A stretch of 9,236 nt of DNA, from the NCBI GenBank assembly GCA_046758085.1, contig JBHHZP010000144.1:1-9236 (forward strand), given 5' to 3'. Positions 1 through 5,918 of this stretch are shown piece by piece. Origin of the DNA: VRUB01 sp046758085. GTDB lineage: Bacteria > Pseudomonadota > Gammaproteobacteria > Acidiferrobacterales > SPGG2. Each line of letters opens with the position of its first letter. The stretch's first letter is position 1. The notes under the pieces were generated by a model. The model saw nothing but the letters and a program-made list of their open reading frames with translations, did no database searches and was not told the DNA's origin. The translations under genes and the position numbers were made by a program.

Positions 1-204
1 CTTGGCGTGTTGCTGCGTGCCGGTGACATGTTCGAGTTGGGCGATCCCATCGACGTACGAGACACATCCATCGACGACAAAACAGGCGAAGTCTCCGTGA
101 CAACTTGTGCAGCATGCCACAGGCCGTTCAAGCCCGATCGCGTCGGACAGAAATTCTGCAGTAACAAGTGTGGAACATCAATAGAGACTGCGACAGTCGT
201 GTAG
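1..204 (+). CDS. Small zinc-ribbon protein, 5' end cut by the window or GTG start at 7
   Basis: The frame is open from base 1. A GTG at 7 would give 65 residues, but only six bases precede it, so no ribosome site can be judged and the gene may begin outside the window. Counting from that GTG, the C-terminal half carries C34-x2-C37 and C51-x3-C55, with the stretch CHRPFKPDRVGQKFCSNKC. This spacing and the 'QKFCS..C' ending are typical of small treble-clef or zinc-ribbon modules in phage and transposon proteins. The N-terminal half is acidic (GDPIDVRDTSIDD) with no recognised domain. It ends three bases before the portal start. In many phages the slot before the portal follows the large terminase, so this is probably a small accessory protein of the packaging/head block. 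Its function is unknown; zinc binding is inferred from cysteine spacing only. Confidence 0.6.
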   Translation, partial: LGVLLRAGDMFELGDPIDVRDTSIDDKTGEVSVTTCAACHRPFKPDRVGQKFCSNKCGTSIETATVV

Positions 205-207
205 CCA

Positions 208-1947
208 ATGGCGATCCCACGCGAAGAACACGCGCTCCTCTCACACCTCGACAACCTCCACAGCGAGGCCAAGAAGGTTACCGATGCTGTCTCCACAAAC
301 TGGGATAGTTACATCGACACCTATAAAGGGCGCTCGTGGAGAGGGACACGTCCGCCACACTTCACCGCCAACGCGACCGAATTCGTCGTCAACCAGAAGG
401 TCGCACTCCTGACCGAATCCAAACCTGACATCCAGATCATCGCACTCAAGACCGGCATGACGCGCACATCTGAAGTCATCGAACAGACGATCCGCGCTCT
501 CTGGGATGAAAATCACGTTCAATCAGAACTCGAACGCCTCGCATTGAACGGTGCAGTCCTGGGCAACGGTTTTGTTGAGACGACTTGGGATTCCCGTGCA
601 AACGGAGGTCTCGGCAACATCATTATCTCGTCACTTGATCCGCGCACAGTCTCGTTCGACCCGTTTGTCACCGACATCTCACGCCTCGCAGATGCACAAT
701 ACATCATCATCGAGAAAGTGATGACGCTCCAAGAGATTCGCCTCCGCTACCCTGGGCGTGGTCAGTTGGTCACTGCTGAGTCGAATCTTGGTCCGCCGAC
801 CCGCGCGCACACGGGCATCAAATCGCCGACATCCCACATTTCGAGTGTCGCACACTTGCCTGGGAAGCCCCAATCGACCGACGCCATCCCACGCGCGACC
901 GTCAAGATCTACTGGTTACGAGACGACCAACTCGATCCTGCAACCGGCAAACCCATGTTTCCCAACGGTCGTTTCATTGTGCGTGGCGGCAACATCATCC
1001 TCGCAGACGATCAAAATCCATTCTGGGATGGCAACTTTCCCATCGACGGCTTCAACTGGGACATCGACATCGAACACGCCTGGGGTCGCGGCGAGGTGCA
1101 ACGATTCACGCGCATCCAAAACTCCATCGACCGCATCGGCGACTCGCTCGTGCGTAACATGCTTATCAACAATAACACAGTCTTGATCGGTGATAACGAC
1201 GCACTCGATCCAGATCAATGGAAGACCTTGACGAATATCGAGGGCTTAATCATCAAGAAACGCGCCGGGCGCGAGTTCACCCGGCAAGCTCCGCCAGTGT
1301 TGCCCCCCGAATTCTTCGGCATTCCCCGCCAACTGATCGACCTCATCTCTATGTTGTCGGGCATGCGTGAGGTCGTTCAAGGCACGCGCCCCGGCGGCAT
1401 AACGTCGGGGGTGGCAGTGGAGGGCTTGCAACAATCAGCACTTACGCTCGTGCGGCGCGTCGCCCGCAACCTCGAAACAACGATGTGTGGCGTTGGTCAG
1501 AAACTCATCTCGCGCATCTTCCAATTCTTCAACAGCGATAGGATGTTGATGCGTGTCGGCCAGAACGAAGACTGGCAATCGTACGCATTCTCTCGAAAAG
1601 AACTGTTGCAGCAAGTTCTCATAAACGGCGACGGTTCTCCTGTCCCGACGGAAGACATCGGTTTACGCCTGCGCAGCGCGTTCAACGACTTCCGCTTCTT
1701 GATCCGCCCCGGTTCGAGTCTCGCGCAGTCACGCATCCAGCGTGGCATCCAGGCGATCTCGCTCTTTCAACTTGGCCTTATTGATGATGAAGAAGTTATG
1801 CGCGTGGTTGAATGGCCTGATCGCGACGCAGTCTTGCAGCGTGCAAAGATCAAGCAGGCGGCGAGCGGCCAGATGCCGCGCACCGGTTCGGCACAGGCAC
1901 AGCGTCGTGTCGCCTCAAGTTTAGAGAAACTGGGAGGACAAGGATAA
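208..1947 (+). CDS. Phage portal protein
   Basis: This 579-residue protein has the length and motif order of a portal protein, the dodecameric ring at one capsid vertex through which DNA is packed and to which the tail attaches. Visible landmarks are the N-terminal helical part (about 50-110, with NQKVALLTESKPDI), the 'LNGAVLGNGFVETTWD' strand-helix (113-128), the SLDPRTVSFDP segment (142-152, the usual 'DP..v..Dp' motif), the 'AWGRGEVQRFTRIQNSIDR' stretch (291-309) leading into the long stem helix, the DPDQW...IEGLIIKK region (334-351), and the 'GVAVEGLQQSA' region (401-411) preceding the helical crown side. The C-terminal part is basic and Gln/Ala-rich. No good Shine-Dalgarno precedes the ATG, which lies three bases after the upstream stop, so re-initiation is likely. 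The fold family is clear; I cannot assign a phage genus. Confidence 0.92.
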   Translation: MAIPREEHALLSHLDNLHSEAKKVTDAVSTNWDSYIDTYKGRSWRGTRPPHFTANATEFVVNQKVALLTESKPDIQIIALKTGMTRTSEVIEQTIRALWDENHVQSELERLALNGAVLGNGFVETTWDSRANGGLGNIIISSLDPRTVSFDPFVTDISRLADAQYIIIEKVMTLQEIRLRYPGRGQLVTAESNLGPPTRAHTGIKSPTSHISSVAHLPGKPQSTDAIPRATVKIYWLRDDQLDPATGKPMFPNGRFIVRGGNIILADDQNPFWDGNFPIDGFNWDIDIEHAWGRGEVQRFTRIQNSIDRIGDSLVRNMLINNNTVLIGDNDALDPDQWKTLTNIEGLIIKKRAGREFTRQAPPVLPPEFFGIPRQLIDLISMLSGMREVVQGTRPGGITSGVAVEGLQQSALTLVRRVARNLETTMCGVGQKLISRIFQFFNSDRMLMRVGQNEDWQSYAFSRKELLQQVLINGDGSPVPTEDIGLRLRSAFNDFRFLIRPGSSLAQSRIQRGIQAISLFQLGLIDDEEVMRVVEWPDRDAVLQRAKIKQAASGQMPRTGSAQAQRRVASSLEKLGGQG

Positions 1948-2255
1948 TGCCACCTGATCTGATTCGCCTACTGACGGAACTACTTCAGAAGCCGAATTCG
2001 CCGCTTGCGCTTCTGCTCGCGGGCAGAGGTCTGAGCGCGTTCCTCAAAGACTTCCAGAAGTTGATGCCGCAAGGTGTCCGCCTCGAAGGCACCAACAAGC
2101 CCGGCGTGACAGTTGCTCCGTCAGCATCGAACGCGCCCATTCCACAGAGTTTGACACAACCCGGCATCGGCAATCAGCAACAACTCGCCAGTCAACTCGC
2201 CGCACTCCAAACATTCAGGCGCGGAACAGGCCGCCTGGGCGGGGGGCGGATATAA
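1947..2255 (+). CDS. Small protein after the portal, unknown function
   Basis: This 102-residue protein starts inside the portal stop (TAATG, one-base overlap), with GGGAGGACAAGG just upstream, so it is translationally coupled to the portal. The first 45 residues look helical and amphipathic (LIRLLTELLQKPNSPLALLL). The middle is Pro/Ser/Thr/Asn-rich and probably disordered. The end is Gln-rich, then Gly/Arg-rich (RRGTGRLGGGR). No recognised domain is visible. Its position between portal and scaffold suggests a head-assembly accessory role, but this is inference from context only. Its stop overlaps the next start in the same TAATG pattern. Confidence 0.75.
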   Translation: MPPDLIRLLTELLQKPNSPLALLLAGRGLSAFLKDFQKLMPQGVRLEGTNKPGVTVAPSASNAPIPQSLTQPGIGNQQQLASQLAALQTFRRGTGRLGGGRI

Positions 2256-2422
2256 TGCCAAGTAAACGCCTCGCGAAAGCCGGCGTCACCAAGTCCAAGT
2301 TCGATAGATGCGTGTCCAAAGTCAAGGCGCAACGAGGCACACGCAACGCATTTGCAATATGTACGAGCGCATTCAACAAGAAACTGTTCGGACGCGCACG
2401 ATTCGCGAAGCGGAGTCGTTGA
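2255..2422 (+). CDS. Small basic protein (55 aa) with a Cys-containing helical motif
   Basis: The ATG at 2255 overlaps the preceding TAA by one base, and the frame runs to TGA at 2420-2422. The product has 55 residues and is strongly basic, beginning MPSKRLAKAGVTKSKFDRC. The core 'FDRCVSKVKAQRGTRNAFAI' followed by CTSAF resembles a short pattern I know from many small phage and metagenomic proteins, where a Cys-Val-x-x-Val segment is followed by 'G..(R/K)NPYAVC'; this match is from memory. Two cysteines (C19 and C36) are about 17 residues apart. The Shine-Dalgarno is poor (a G-rich run in the preceding gene), which fits coupling by stop/start overlap. Function is unknown; a basic virion or nucleic-acid-contacting protein is possible. 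Confidence 0.7.
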   Translation: MPSKRLAKAGVTKSKFDRCVSKVKAQRGTRNAFAICTSAFNKKLFGRARFAKRSR

Positions 2423-2458
2423 TTCGGCTGTATGCATCGACTGTGTTACACTAAAACT

Positions 2459-2463
2459 GGAGG
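2459..2463 (+). promoter_or_regulatory. Strong ribosome binding site for a 27-codon gene
   Basis: GGAGG lies six bases before the ATG at 2470, in the 47-base gap after the preceding gene. A consensus site in a real intergenic gap is the main reason to believe the very short reading frame that follows. Confidence 0.65.
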
Positions 2464-2469
2464 CATGCT

Positions 2470-2553
2470 ATGTCAATGCACTTTGGCAAACGAATTACGA
2501 AGCGTACCACGAAGCGCAAAACAACACGGCGAGTCTCCAAGCGCAGGAGATAG
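2470..2553 (+). CDS. Arg/Lys-rich micropeptide (27 aa)
   Basis: The ATG at 2470 opens 27 codons to TAG at 2551-2553. The product begins MSMHFGKRITKRTTKRK and ends VSKRRR; about half of its residues are Lys or Arg, the rest mostly Thr. It has a consensus ribosome site six bases upstream, and the next gene's ribosome site overlaps its last codons. It looks like a tiny nucleic-acid-binding peptide, similar in character to DNA-condensing or protamine-like tails, though no family can be assigned. Alternatively it could be a leader peptide that sets translation of the following gene. A second ATG at 2476 could also serve. It is far below normal gene-calling length, so it would usually be missed. 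Confidence 0.55.
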   Translation: MSMHFGKRITKRTTKRKTTRRVSKRRR

Positions 2554-2557
2554 CAAC

Positions 2558-2701
2558 GTGGCGAAGTCCAAGGGCACGACAGTTATCATAGCAAAGTCGG
2601 ATCGCGTTGGTCCGAAGGTGCCGCCACGTGTTGCTCGCCTTCGCATCCGTGAACTGCAACGCGATCTTCAGTCCCGTAAACCTTCACGTCGAAAGGGGTG
2701 A
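2558..2701 (+). CDS. Small basic protein (47 aa), GTG start
   Basis: The frame is open further upstream, to an ATG at 2432, but that start has no ribosome site and would overlap the preceding micropeptide along its whole length. The GTG at 2558 has CAGGAGATAG a few bases upstream and begins MAKSKGTTVIIAKSDR, a more typical phage protein start, so I chose it. The product has 47 residues and is rich in Lys/Arg. It contains a predicted helical stretch (VARLRIRELQRDLQSR) and ends KPSRRKG. No domain is recognised. It belongs to the series of tiny basic genes between portal and scaffold and may contact DNA or the inner capsid; that role is inference. Confidence 0.6.
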   Translation: MAKSKGTTVIIAKSDRVGPKVPPRVARLRIRELQRDLQSRKPSRRKG

Positions 2702-2705
2702 GAAC

Positions 2706-2777
2706 ATGGCCAAGAAGTCGAAGAAAGGCAAGGGCAGTATCGTTTCACCGGTTCAGACCGGCGGCGGAGGTAAATAG
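2706..2777 (+). CDS. Lys/Gly-rich micropeptide (23 aa)
   Basis: The ATG at 2706 lies four bases after the previous stop, and AAGGGGTGAG just upstream acts as ribosome site. The 23-residue product begins MAKKSKKGKGSIVSP and ends QTGGGGK: a lysine cluster followed by a flexible glycine tail. Its TAG stop shares a base with the next GTG start (TAGTG), and its glycine codons form the GGAGGT ribosome site of that gene. The coding sequence may therefore exist partly to place that site. Short 'MAKKxKK' peptides are common in phage structural regions, but their roles are mostly unknown. Confidence 0.5.
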   Translation: MAKKSKKGKGSIVSPVQTGGGGK

Positions 2778-3076
2778 TGACTGATCCGATCACGCAACCA
2801 CCCGTGATTCGTGGACTGACGCGCACTGCATCGTCTAGCGACAAGTTCGACTCGATGATGAGTGCATTGTCGTCTGTCAGCGACAACGGTATTGCTCGTG
2901 ATCGGATTAACGAGGCAATCACCTTGCTCCTCCAGGCAGGCAAAGATGACCCGATGCTGCGACCCATCCTTGGTCGGGCGATTCTTGCACTGACAGAGGG
3001 GCCAACTCAACCGCCGAACACGCGCCGAGATGCTGAAGGACTCGCATCACCCGCGCGCGGCATGTTTGGCACATAG
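2777..3076 (+). CDS. Small protein before the scaffold, unknown function
   Basis: This 99-residue protein uses the GTG at 2777, with GGAGGT at 2766-2771, five bases upstream, and overlaps the preceding TAG by one base. The middle (about 20-75) is helical, with Ser/Met-rich and hydrophobic repeats (FDSMMSALSSV, INEAITLLLQAG, MLRPILGRAILALTEG). The ends are Pro/Thr-rich and probably disordered, finishing ARGMFGT. Its slot directly before the scaffold gene suggests a head-assembly factor. No domain is recognised and I see no catalytic motif. Its stop lies eight bases before the scaffold start and partly forms that gene's ribosome site. Confidence 0.75.
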   Translation: MTDPITQPPVIRGLTRTASSSDKFDSMMSALSSVSDNGIARDRINEAITLLLQAGKDDPMLRPILGRAILALTEGPTQPPNTRRDAEGLASPARGMFGT

Positions 3077-3084
3077 GAGACATC

Positions 3085-3942
3085 GTGGCTGATCCAAAAA
3101 AAGATTCAGCAAGTGAGCCTGAGTGGTTCGCACTGATCCCCGAAGATCAGCGTCAGGCTGCCCGTGAAGGGTGGCTTCGTCAGCAAGACTACACGCGCAA
3201 AACCCAAGAGCTTGCTGAACAGCGCCGCCAATTCGAGGAAGCCAGCAAAGCTGCCGAGGAAGCGGCCAAGCAATACGGAAGTCCCGAAGAGTGGGCAAGG
3301 TTCTGGCAGCAGATTCAGCCGCACTGGGACACGTTCGTGAAGTGGAATCAGGCTCAGCAAAGCGGCGCGACGTCACCCGCCAAAACACCCACGCAGACAA
3401 CCGCATCGTCACCTGGAGACGATTTCTGGACAAATTGGGACATATTGCAGCCACAAGAGCAGGCACAACGTCTCTCGCAGATCGTGGCACAGAACGTGCT
3501 CAACCAGATCAACCAGCAATACGTGCCCCAAATCCAGAAGCAGTTTCAAGACTACGATCAATACCAGAAGAACTACATGACGATGTGGCGTCGGGCATTT
3601 GAACAGAAACTTCAAGATCCAAACATCGACCTGGACCGTATTTTTCAGACGGCTGTTGACATGCAGACCGGCAAACTCGATCCCCTCGACGCTGCGCGGC
3701 AACTCTCTGTCACTCCCGAGGAATCGCAGCAAAAATTCGAGAAAACCTTAGAAGAGCGCCTCGCCCAAGAGAGAGCAAAGTGGGAAGAGGAGCAACAAGC
3801 TAAGGCGAAGACCATTCCTCTGGCGGGTGGCATAGGTCCAGCAGCGTTTCAGCCGGTCGAGGATGCCCCGAAGACGGCACAAGAGGCCAAGGAGCGTGCG
3901 CTCAACGCCGTCGTAGACAAGTACGGGACAGGCATTCTCTAG
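3085..3942 (+). CDS. Probable capsid scaffolding protein
   Basis: This 285-residue protein has a GTG start with AGGAGA four bases before it. It is highly charged and Gln/Glu/Ala-rich. A long coiled coil begins at the 'WLRQQDYTRKTQELAEQRRQ' motif (30-49), which I recognise as recurrent in phage scaffold proteins, and continues to about residue 65. A Thr/Ser/Pro linker (95-112) follows. A second helical region rich in Gln and Trp/Tyr covers 115-175, and a third charged coil (EESQQKFEKTLEERLAQERA) covers about 212-242. The C-terminus (EAKERALNAVVDKY) is a short helix, the region that in scaffold families commonly contacts the capsid protein. It sits immediately upstream of the major capsid gene, the classic scaffold position. 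No Ser protease motif is seen, so a protease-scaffold fusion is unlikely. Confidence 0.78.
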   Translation: MADPKKDSASEPEWFALIPEDQRQAAREGWLRQQDYTRKTQELAEQRRQFEEASKAAEEAAKQYGSPEEWARFWQQIQPHWDTFVKWNQAQQSGATSPAKTPTQTTASSPGDDFWTNWDILQPQEQAQRLSQIVAQNVLNQINQQYVPQIQKQFQDYDQYQKNYMTMWRRAFEQKLQDPNIDLDRIFQTAVDMQTGKLDPLDAARQLSVTPEESQQKFEKTLEERLAQERAKWEEEQQAKAKTIPLAGGIGPAAFQPVEDAPKTAQEAKERALNAVVDKYGTGIL

Positions 3943-3985
3943 CACTCTCGCCATTCATGCTGCTGTTCGAGTGGTAGAGTGCTAG
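3939..3985 (+). repeat. Long imperfect hairpin between scaffold and major capsid genes
   Basis: A perfect 10-base inverted repeat, CTAGCACTCT (3939-3948) and AGAGTGCTAG (3976-3985), encloses a second pairing, GCCATTC (3950-3956) with GAGTGGT (3969-3975), which includes two G-T wobbles. One base (C3949) bulges and a 12-base loop (3957-3968) remains. The stem is about 17 pairs and its left arm contains the scaffold TAG stop (3940-3942). No T-run follows, so a classic intrinsic terminator is unlikely. The capsid ribosome site GGAGG (3991-3995) starts five bases after the stem and stays unpaired. A role in RNA processing, stability of the capsid message, or partial attenuation is inferred. Confidence 0.7.
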
Positions 3986-4005
3986 CCCATGGAGGCACAT
4001 AACCA

Positions 4006-4968
4006 ATGGCACTTCCACTCGATAACCGACAGATCGAAGACATCGCGTCTACGACCGTCGATCAGCGGCTCCCAACCATTGCCGACAACTTCTTCACTGG
4101 CAGCCCGTTGTTTGTGCGGCTGCGAAGCCGTCACAACGTCGTCTTGGATGGTGGCGATAAGGTTCGCCAAACCTTGATCTATCAGGGCTTGCCGGGCGGT
4201 TCGTATGGTGTCGGCGACAACTTCGATACATCTCGCCGCAACATCCTCGAACAACTGATCTTCAATTGGAAGCGGTATTACGTCAACATCACCGTAGAAG
4301 GACTCGAAGACCTGCAAAACGCCGGTGCATCTCGTGTCATCGACCTCGTGTCCACGAAGCTCGACGTGGCCGAACTCGACATGATCCAGAACGTCGGCGG
4401 CGATCTATTCGGGCAGGGTGGCGGAAACTTACTCACTGGGTTGCGTGCTGCCGTCGATAACGGCGATCTCGTCAGTTCGTATGGCGGTATCACCCGCTCT
4501 TCGACGGCCGCTGAAGGCAAGGCCGTGCGCGGCAATGTTGACACCACGGGCGGCGTCTTCAGCCTCGCGCTCATGAACAGCACCATGATGGGCACGGGTA
4601 CTGGTCCCGCTATCGGACGAGAAAAGCCGGACCTGATCGTGACCACCCAGACGATCTTCAACAAGTGGTGGGAGCGGTCGCAGCCGTCTGAGCGGAATTC
4701 GGGCGGCGAGGATCTGCGAAAGATCGGCTTCGACACCATCCGGTTCAACGGTGCGGACGTCGTGGTTGATCCGCAGGTTCCATCTGGGCAAGTCTACTTC
4801 CTGAACACGAAGTTCGTCAAACTCGTCATCCACAAGATGCGCAACTTCACGTTTCGCGGCTGGTTCAATACCAGTAACCGAGACGAGCGTGTCGGTCAGG
4901 TTCTTTGGGCTGGCGAGTTGGTGGTTCCGTCACCTCGGATGCAGGCGTTCGTTTCGAGCGTGACATAG
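4006..4968 (+). CDS. Major capsid protein (HK97-fold type)
   Basis: This 320-residue protein matches a capsid-protein pattern common in uncultured tailed phages. It has an early region with GDKVRQTLIYQGLPGGSYG (50-68, E-loop-like), the 'NWKRYYVNITVEGLEDLQN' segment (87-105), the long spine helix area (about 108-130), and 'LLTGLRAAVDNG...YGGITRSS' (142-166), where the conserved GGI-(D/T)-R signature sits. KPDLIVTTQTIF (207-218), 'IGF..IRFNGADVVVDPQVPSG..YFLNTKFVKL' and a C-terminal 'GELVVPSPRMQAFV' follow. It forms the icosahedral shell. No N-terminal delta domain of about 100 residues is present, so assembly probably relies on the upstream scaffold. The ATG has GGAGG ten bases upstream. A longer frame starting at 3989 is out of phase and is a shadow. 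Confidence 0.92.
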   Translation: MALPLDNRQIEDIASTTVDQRLPTIADNFFTGSPLFVRLRSRHNVVLDGGDKVRQTLIYQGLPGGSYGVGDNFDTSRRNILEQLIFNWKRYYVNITVEGLEDLQNAGASRVIDLVSTKLDVAELDMIQNVGGDLFGQGGGNLLTGLRAAVDNGDLVSSYGGITRSSTAAEGKAVRGNVDTTGGVFSLALMNSTMMGTGTGPAIGREKPDLIVTTQTIFNKWWERSQPSERNSGGEDLRKIGFDTIRFNGADVVVDPQVPSGQVYFLNTKFVKLVIHKMRNFTFRGWFNTSNRDERVGQVLWAGELVVPSPRMQAFVSSVT

Positions 4969-4985
4969 GAGAAGTGAGGTAGAGA

Positions 4986-5204
4986 GTGGCATTCAAGGGT
5001 GAGCGAGCACGCAGCCGCACGAACGCACGCGGCGAACGTCTCCGCGAAATCATCGACACAAAGACTGGTCGCGTGATCGAGCGGCGCAACCTCACCACCG
5101 GAACACGCCACATTTCTAAACTGGCCGCACGGCACGGTCGCAAACACGGCGAGAACGTGCGTGCAGGCACAACCAAACGGAGGATGAGTCGTGGTGCGAT
5201 CTGA
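4986..5204 (+). CDS. Small, very basic protein (72 aa) after the capsid gene
   Basis: The GTG at 4986 follows the capsid stop by 17 bases, with AGGAGAAGTGAGGT upstream. The 72-residue product is about one-third Arg/Lys/His, with few hydrophobic residues. It contains a likely beta-hairpin (EIIDTKTGRVIERRNLTTG, with a TG turn) and a basic tail (AARHGRKHGENVRAGTTKRR). No domain is recognised. The high positive charge suggests binding to DNA or to the acidic capsid interior; this is inference. Its last codons contain the GGAGGA ribosome site of the next gene, which begins 14 bases before this gene ends. Confidence 0.72.
   Translation: MAFKGERARSRTNARGERLREIIDTKTGRVIERRNLTTGTRHISKLAARHGRKHGENVRAGTTKRRMSRGAI
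5179..5184 (+). promoter_or_regulatory. Ribosome binding site inside the upstream gene
   Basis: GGAGGA, coded within the end of the 72-residue basic protein, lies six bases before the GTG at 5191. It decides the start of the next gene and implies that the two genes overlap by 14 bases and are translationally coupled. Confidence 0.65.
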
Positions 5205-5454
5205 TTCACATAATCCTGGTTGGTACATAGTAACATCGAGAGAGGGTAAGCCGGGCGTGAATTGGAAGATGCGGGTAAGTCCTCGACCGTTTGGATTTCG
5301 CGTTTTCTTGCGGGTACCGTTGTGGCCGACTCGTTTTTGCTACAGCGGAACCGTAACGCTCCATACACGCGAGGCTCAAGCGCACAAACGACTGACGTTG
5401 GACCAGCACATCCGTATCCCTAGAACCGTCTTCCAGAACGCGGCGGGGAGGTGA
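5191..5454 (+). CDS. Hypothetical protein (87 aa)
   Basis: The GTG at 5191 (with a second GTG at 5194) has GGAGGA at the right distance. The 87-residue product is basic and aromatic-rich, with alternating hydrophobic strands (WYIVTSREG, WKMRVSPRPFGFRVFLRVPL, YSGTVTLHT), so a small beta-rich domain is likely. A helix may follow (EAQAHKRLTLDQHI). No family is recognised. Codon use differs by eye from the capsid gene: more codons end in A or T near the start (CAT, AAT, CCT, GGT, ATA, GTA, ACA). This hints that it may be a more recent acquisition. It ends four bases before the next gene, whose ribosome site lies in its last codons. Confidence 0.68.
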   Translation: MVRSDSHNPGWYIVTSREGKPGVNWKMRVSPRPFGFRVFLRVPLWPTRFCYSGTVTLHTREAQAHKRLTLDQHIRIPRTVFQNAAGR

Positions 5455-5457
5455 TAG

Positions 5458-5916
5458 ATGCCGTTCTGCCGTAAGAAACTGGTGGACGTTGACAACCGAC
5501 AGAACCGTTTAGCGCGTCGCCGCTCGGTTCTGCCGCCGCCACTCCAGAAACTCATGCCCAAGCGTGGCGTTCAAGCGGCCAAGCGTGTTGCAGATCCAAG
5601 CAACATCTTGTTTGTCGAGGGCATCCCACGTGATTTTCCTTGCAAGCAAGCTGCAATCTATCTGCTTCATGCAGCCCAAGACGGTGGCTACGGCACGATC
5701 ACGATTCTGAAGCCGCCGAATCACCGCCACGAATTCCGTGTACTCGATCTCGTGCGTGATGTTGCCAAGCGGCATTCACACAGAAATCCGTGGTGTGGGC
5801 CGTCGCTTGCTGGCATCAAGATGCGCGACGAGTGTTGGTTCGATTACAGCACCAAACTTTTTCAAGTCGGTCCGATGCCTCGCCCCGAGGCTCGTTTGAC
5901 CGTCACAGGAGAATAA
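5458..5916 (+). CDS. Hypothetical protein (152 aa)
   Basis: The ATG at 5458 follows GGGGAGGTGATAG, a strong ribosome site overlapping the preceding stop. The first 45 residues are basic (FCRKKLVDVDNRQNRLARRR, then PPPLQKLMPKRG) and probably extended. The rest (about 48-152) looks like a compact alpha/beta domain: 'NILFVEGIPRDFPCKQAAIY', then GGYGTITILKPP, HEFRVLDLVRDVAKR, and a C-terminal part with WCGPSLAG and DECWFDYSTKLFQVG. The strand 'ILFVEGIP' recalls the first strand of RNA-recognition motifs, but the other signature is missing. Cysteines are present without paired spacing, so zinc binding is not supported. It sits between the capsid and a probable decoration gene, so a virion or assembly role is possible but unproven. 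Confidence 0.72.
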   Translation: MPFCRKKLVDVDNRQNRLARRRSVLPPPLQKLMPKRGVQAAKRVADPSNILFVEGIPRDFPCKQAAIYLLHAAQDGGYGTITILKPPNHRHEFRVLDLVRDVAKRHSHRNPWCGPSLAGIKMRDECWFDYSTKLFQVGPMPRPEARLTVTGE

Positions 5917-5918
5917 CA

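Noticed and set aside
758..1186. 142-codon plus-strand frame inside the portal gene
   Set aside because: It is an out-of-phase shadow of the portal frame with Ser/Thr/Arg-rich low-complexity translation.
241..1748. Several minus-strand open frames of 60-110 codons across the portal gene
   Set aside because: They lie antisense to a clear portal coding sequence, have no ribosome sites and encode no recognisable domain. They follow from the codon bias of the real frame.
2419..2452. Possible sigma-70 promoter in the gap before 2470 (TTGATT and TACACT)
   Set aside because: The spacing is about 22 bases rather than about 17, and both boxes are poor matches. A TTGACA at 2151 also has no -10 partner.
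2432..2557. Upstream extension of the 47-residue gene to an ATG at 2432
   Set aside because: There is no ribosome site there, and the extension covers the entire 27-codon frame that has a consensus site. The GTG at 2558 fits better.
3047..3490. 147-codon minus-strand frame opposite the scaffold gene
   Set aside because: It is antisense to a helical protein with a convincing start and motif. Its own translation is Arg/Ser/Ala-rich and lacks a ribosome site.
3939..3985. Reading the hairpin as an intrinsic transcription terminator
   Set aside because: No T-run follows the stem, and termination here would cut off the major capsid gene.
4278..4833. Two long minus-strand frames (156 and 134 codons) opposite the capsid gene
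   Set aside because: The capsid protein on the plus strand is well supported. These frames look like codon-bias shadows.
5790..5918. N-terminal extension of the 254-residue structural protein back to an ATG at 5790
   Set aside because: It would overlap the upstream gene by over 120 bases, lacks a ribosome site and reads as low-quality sequence, while the ATG at 5919 has AGGAG at ideal spacing.
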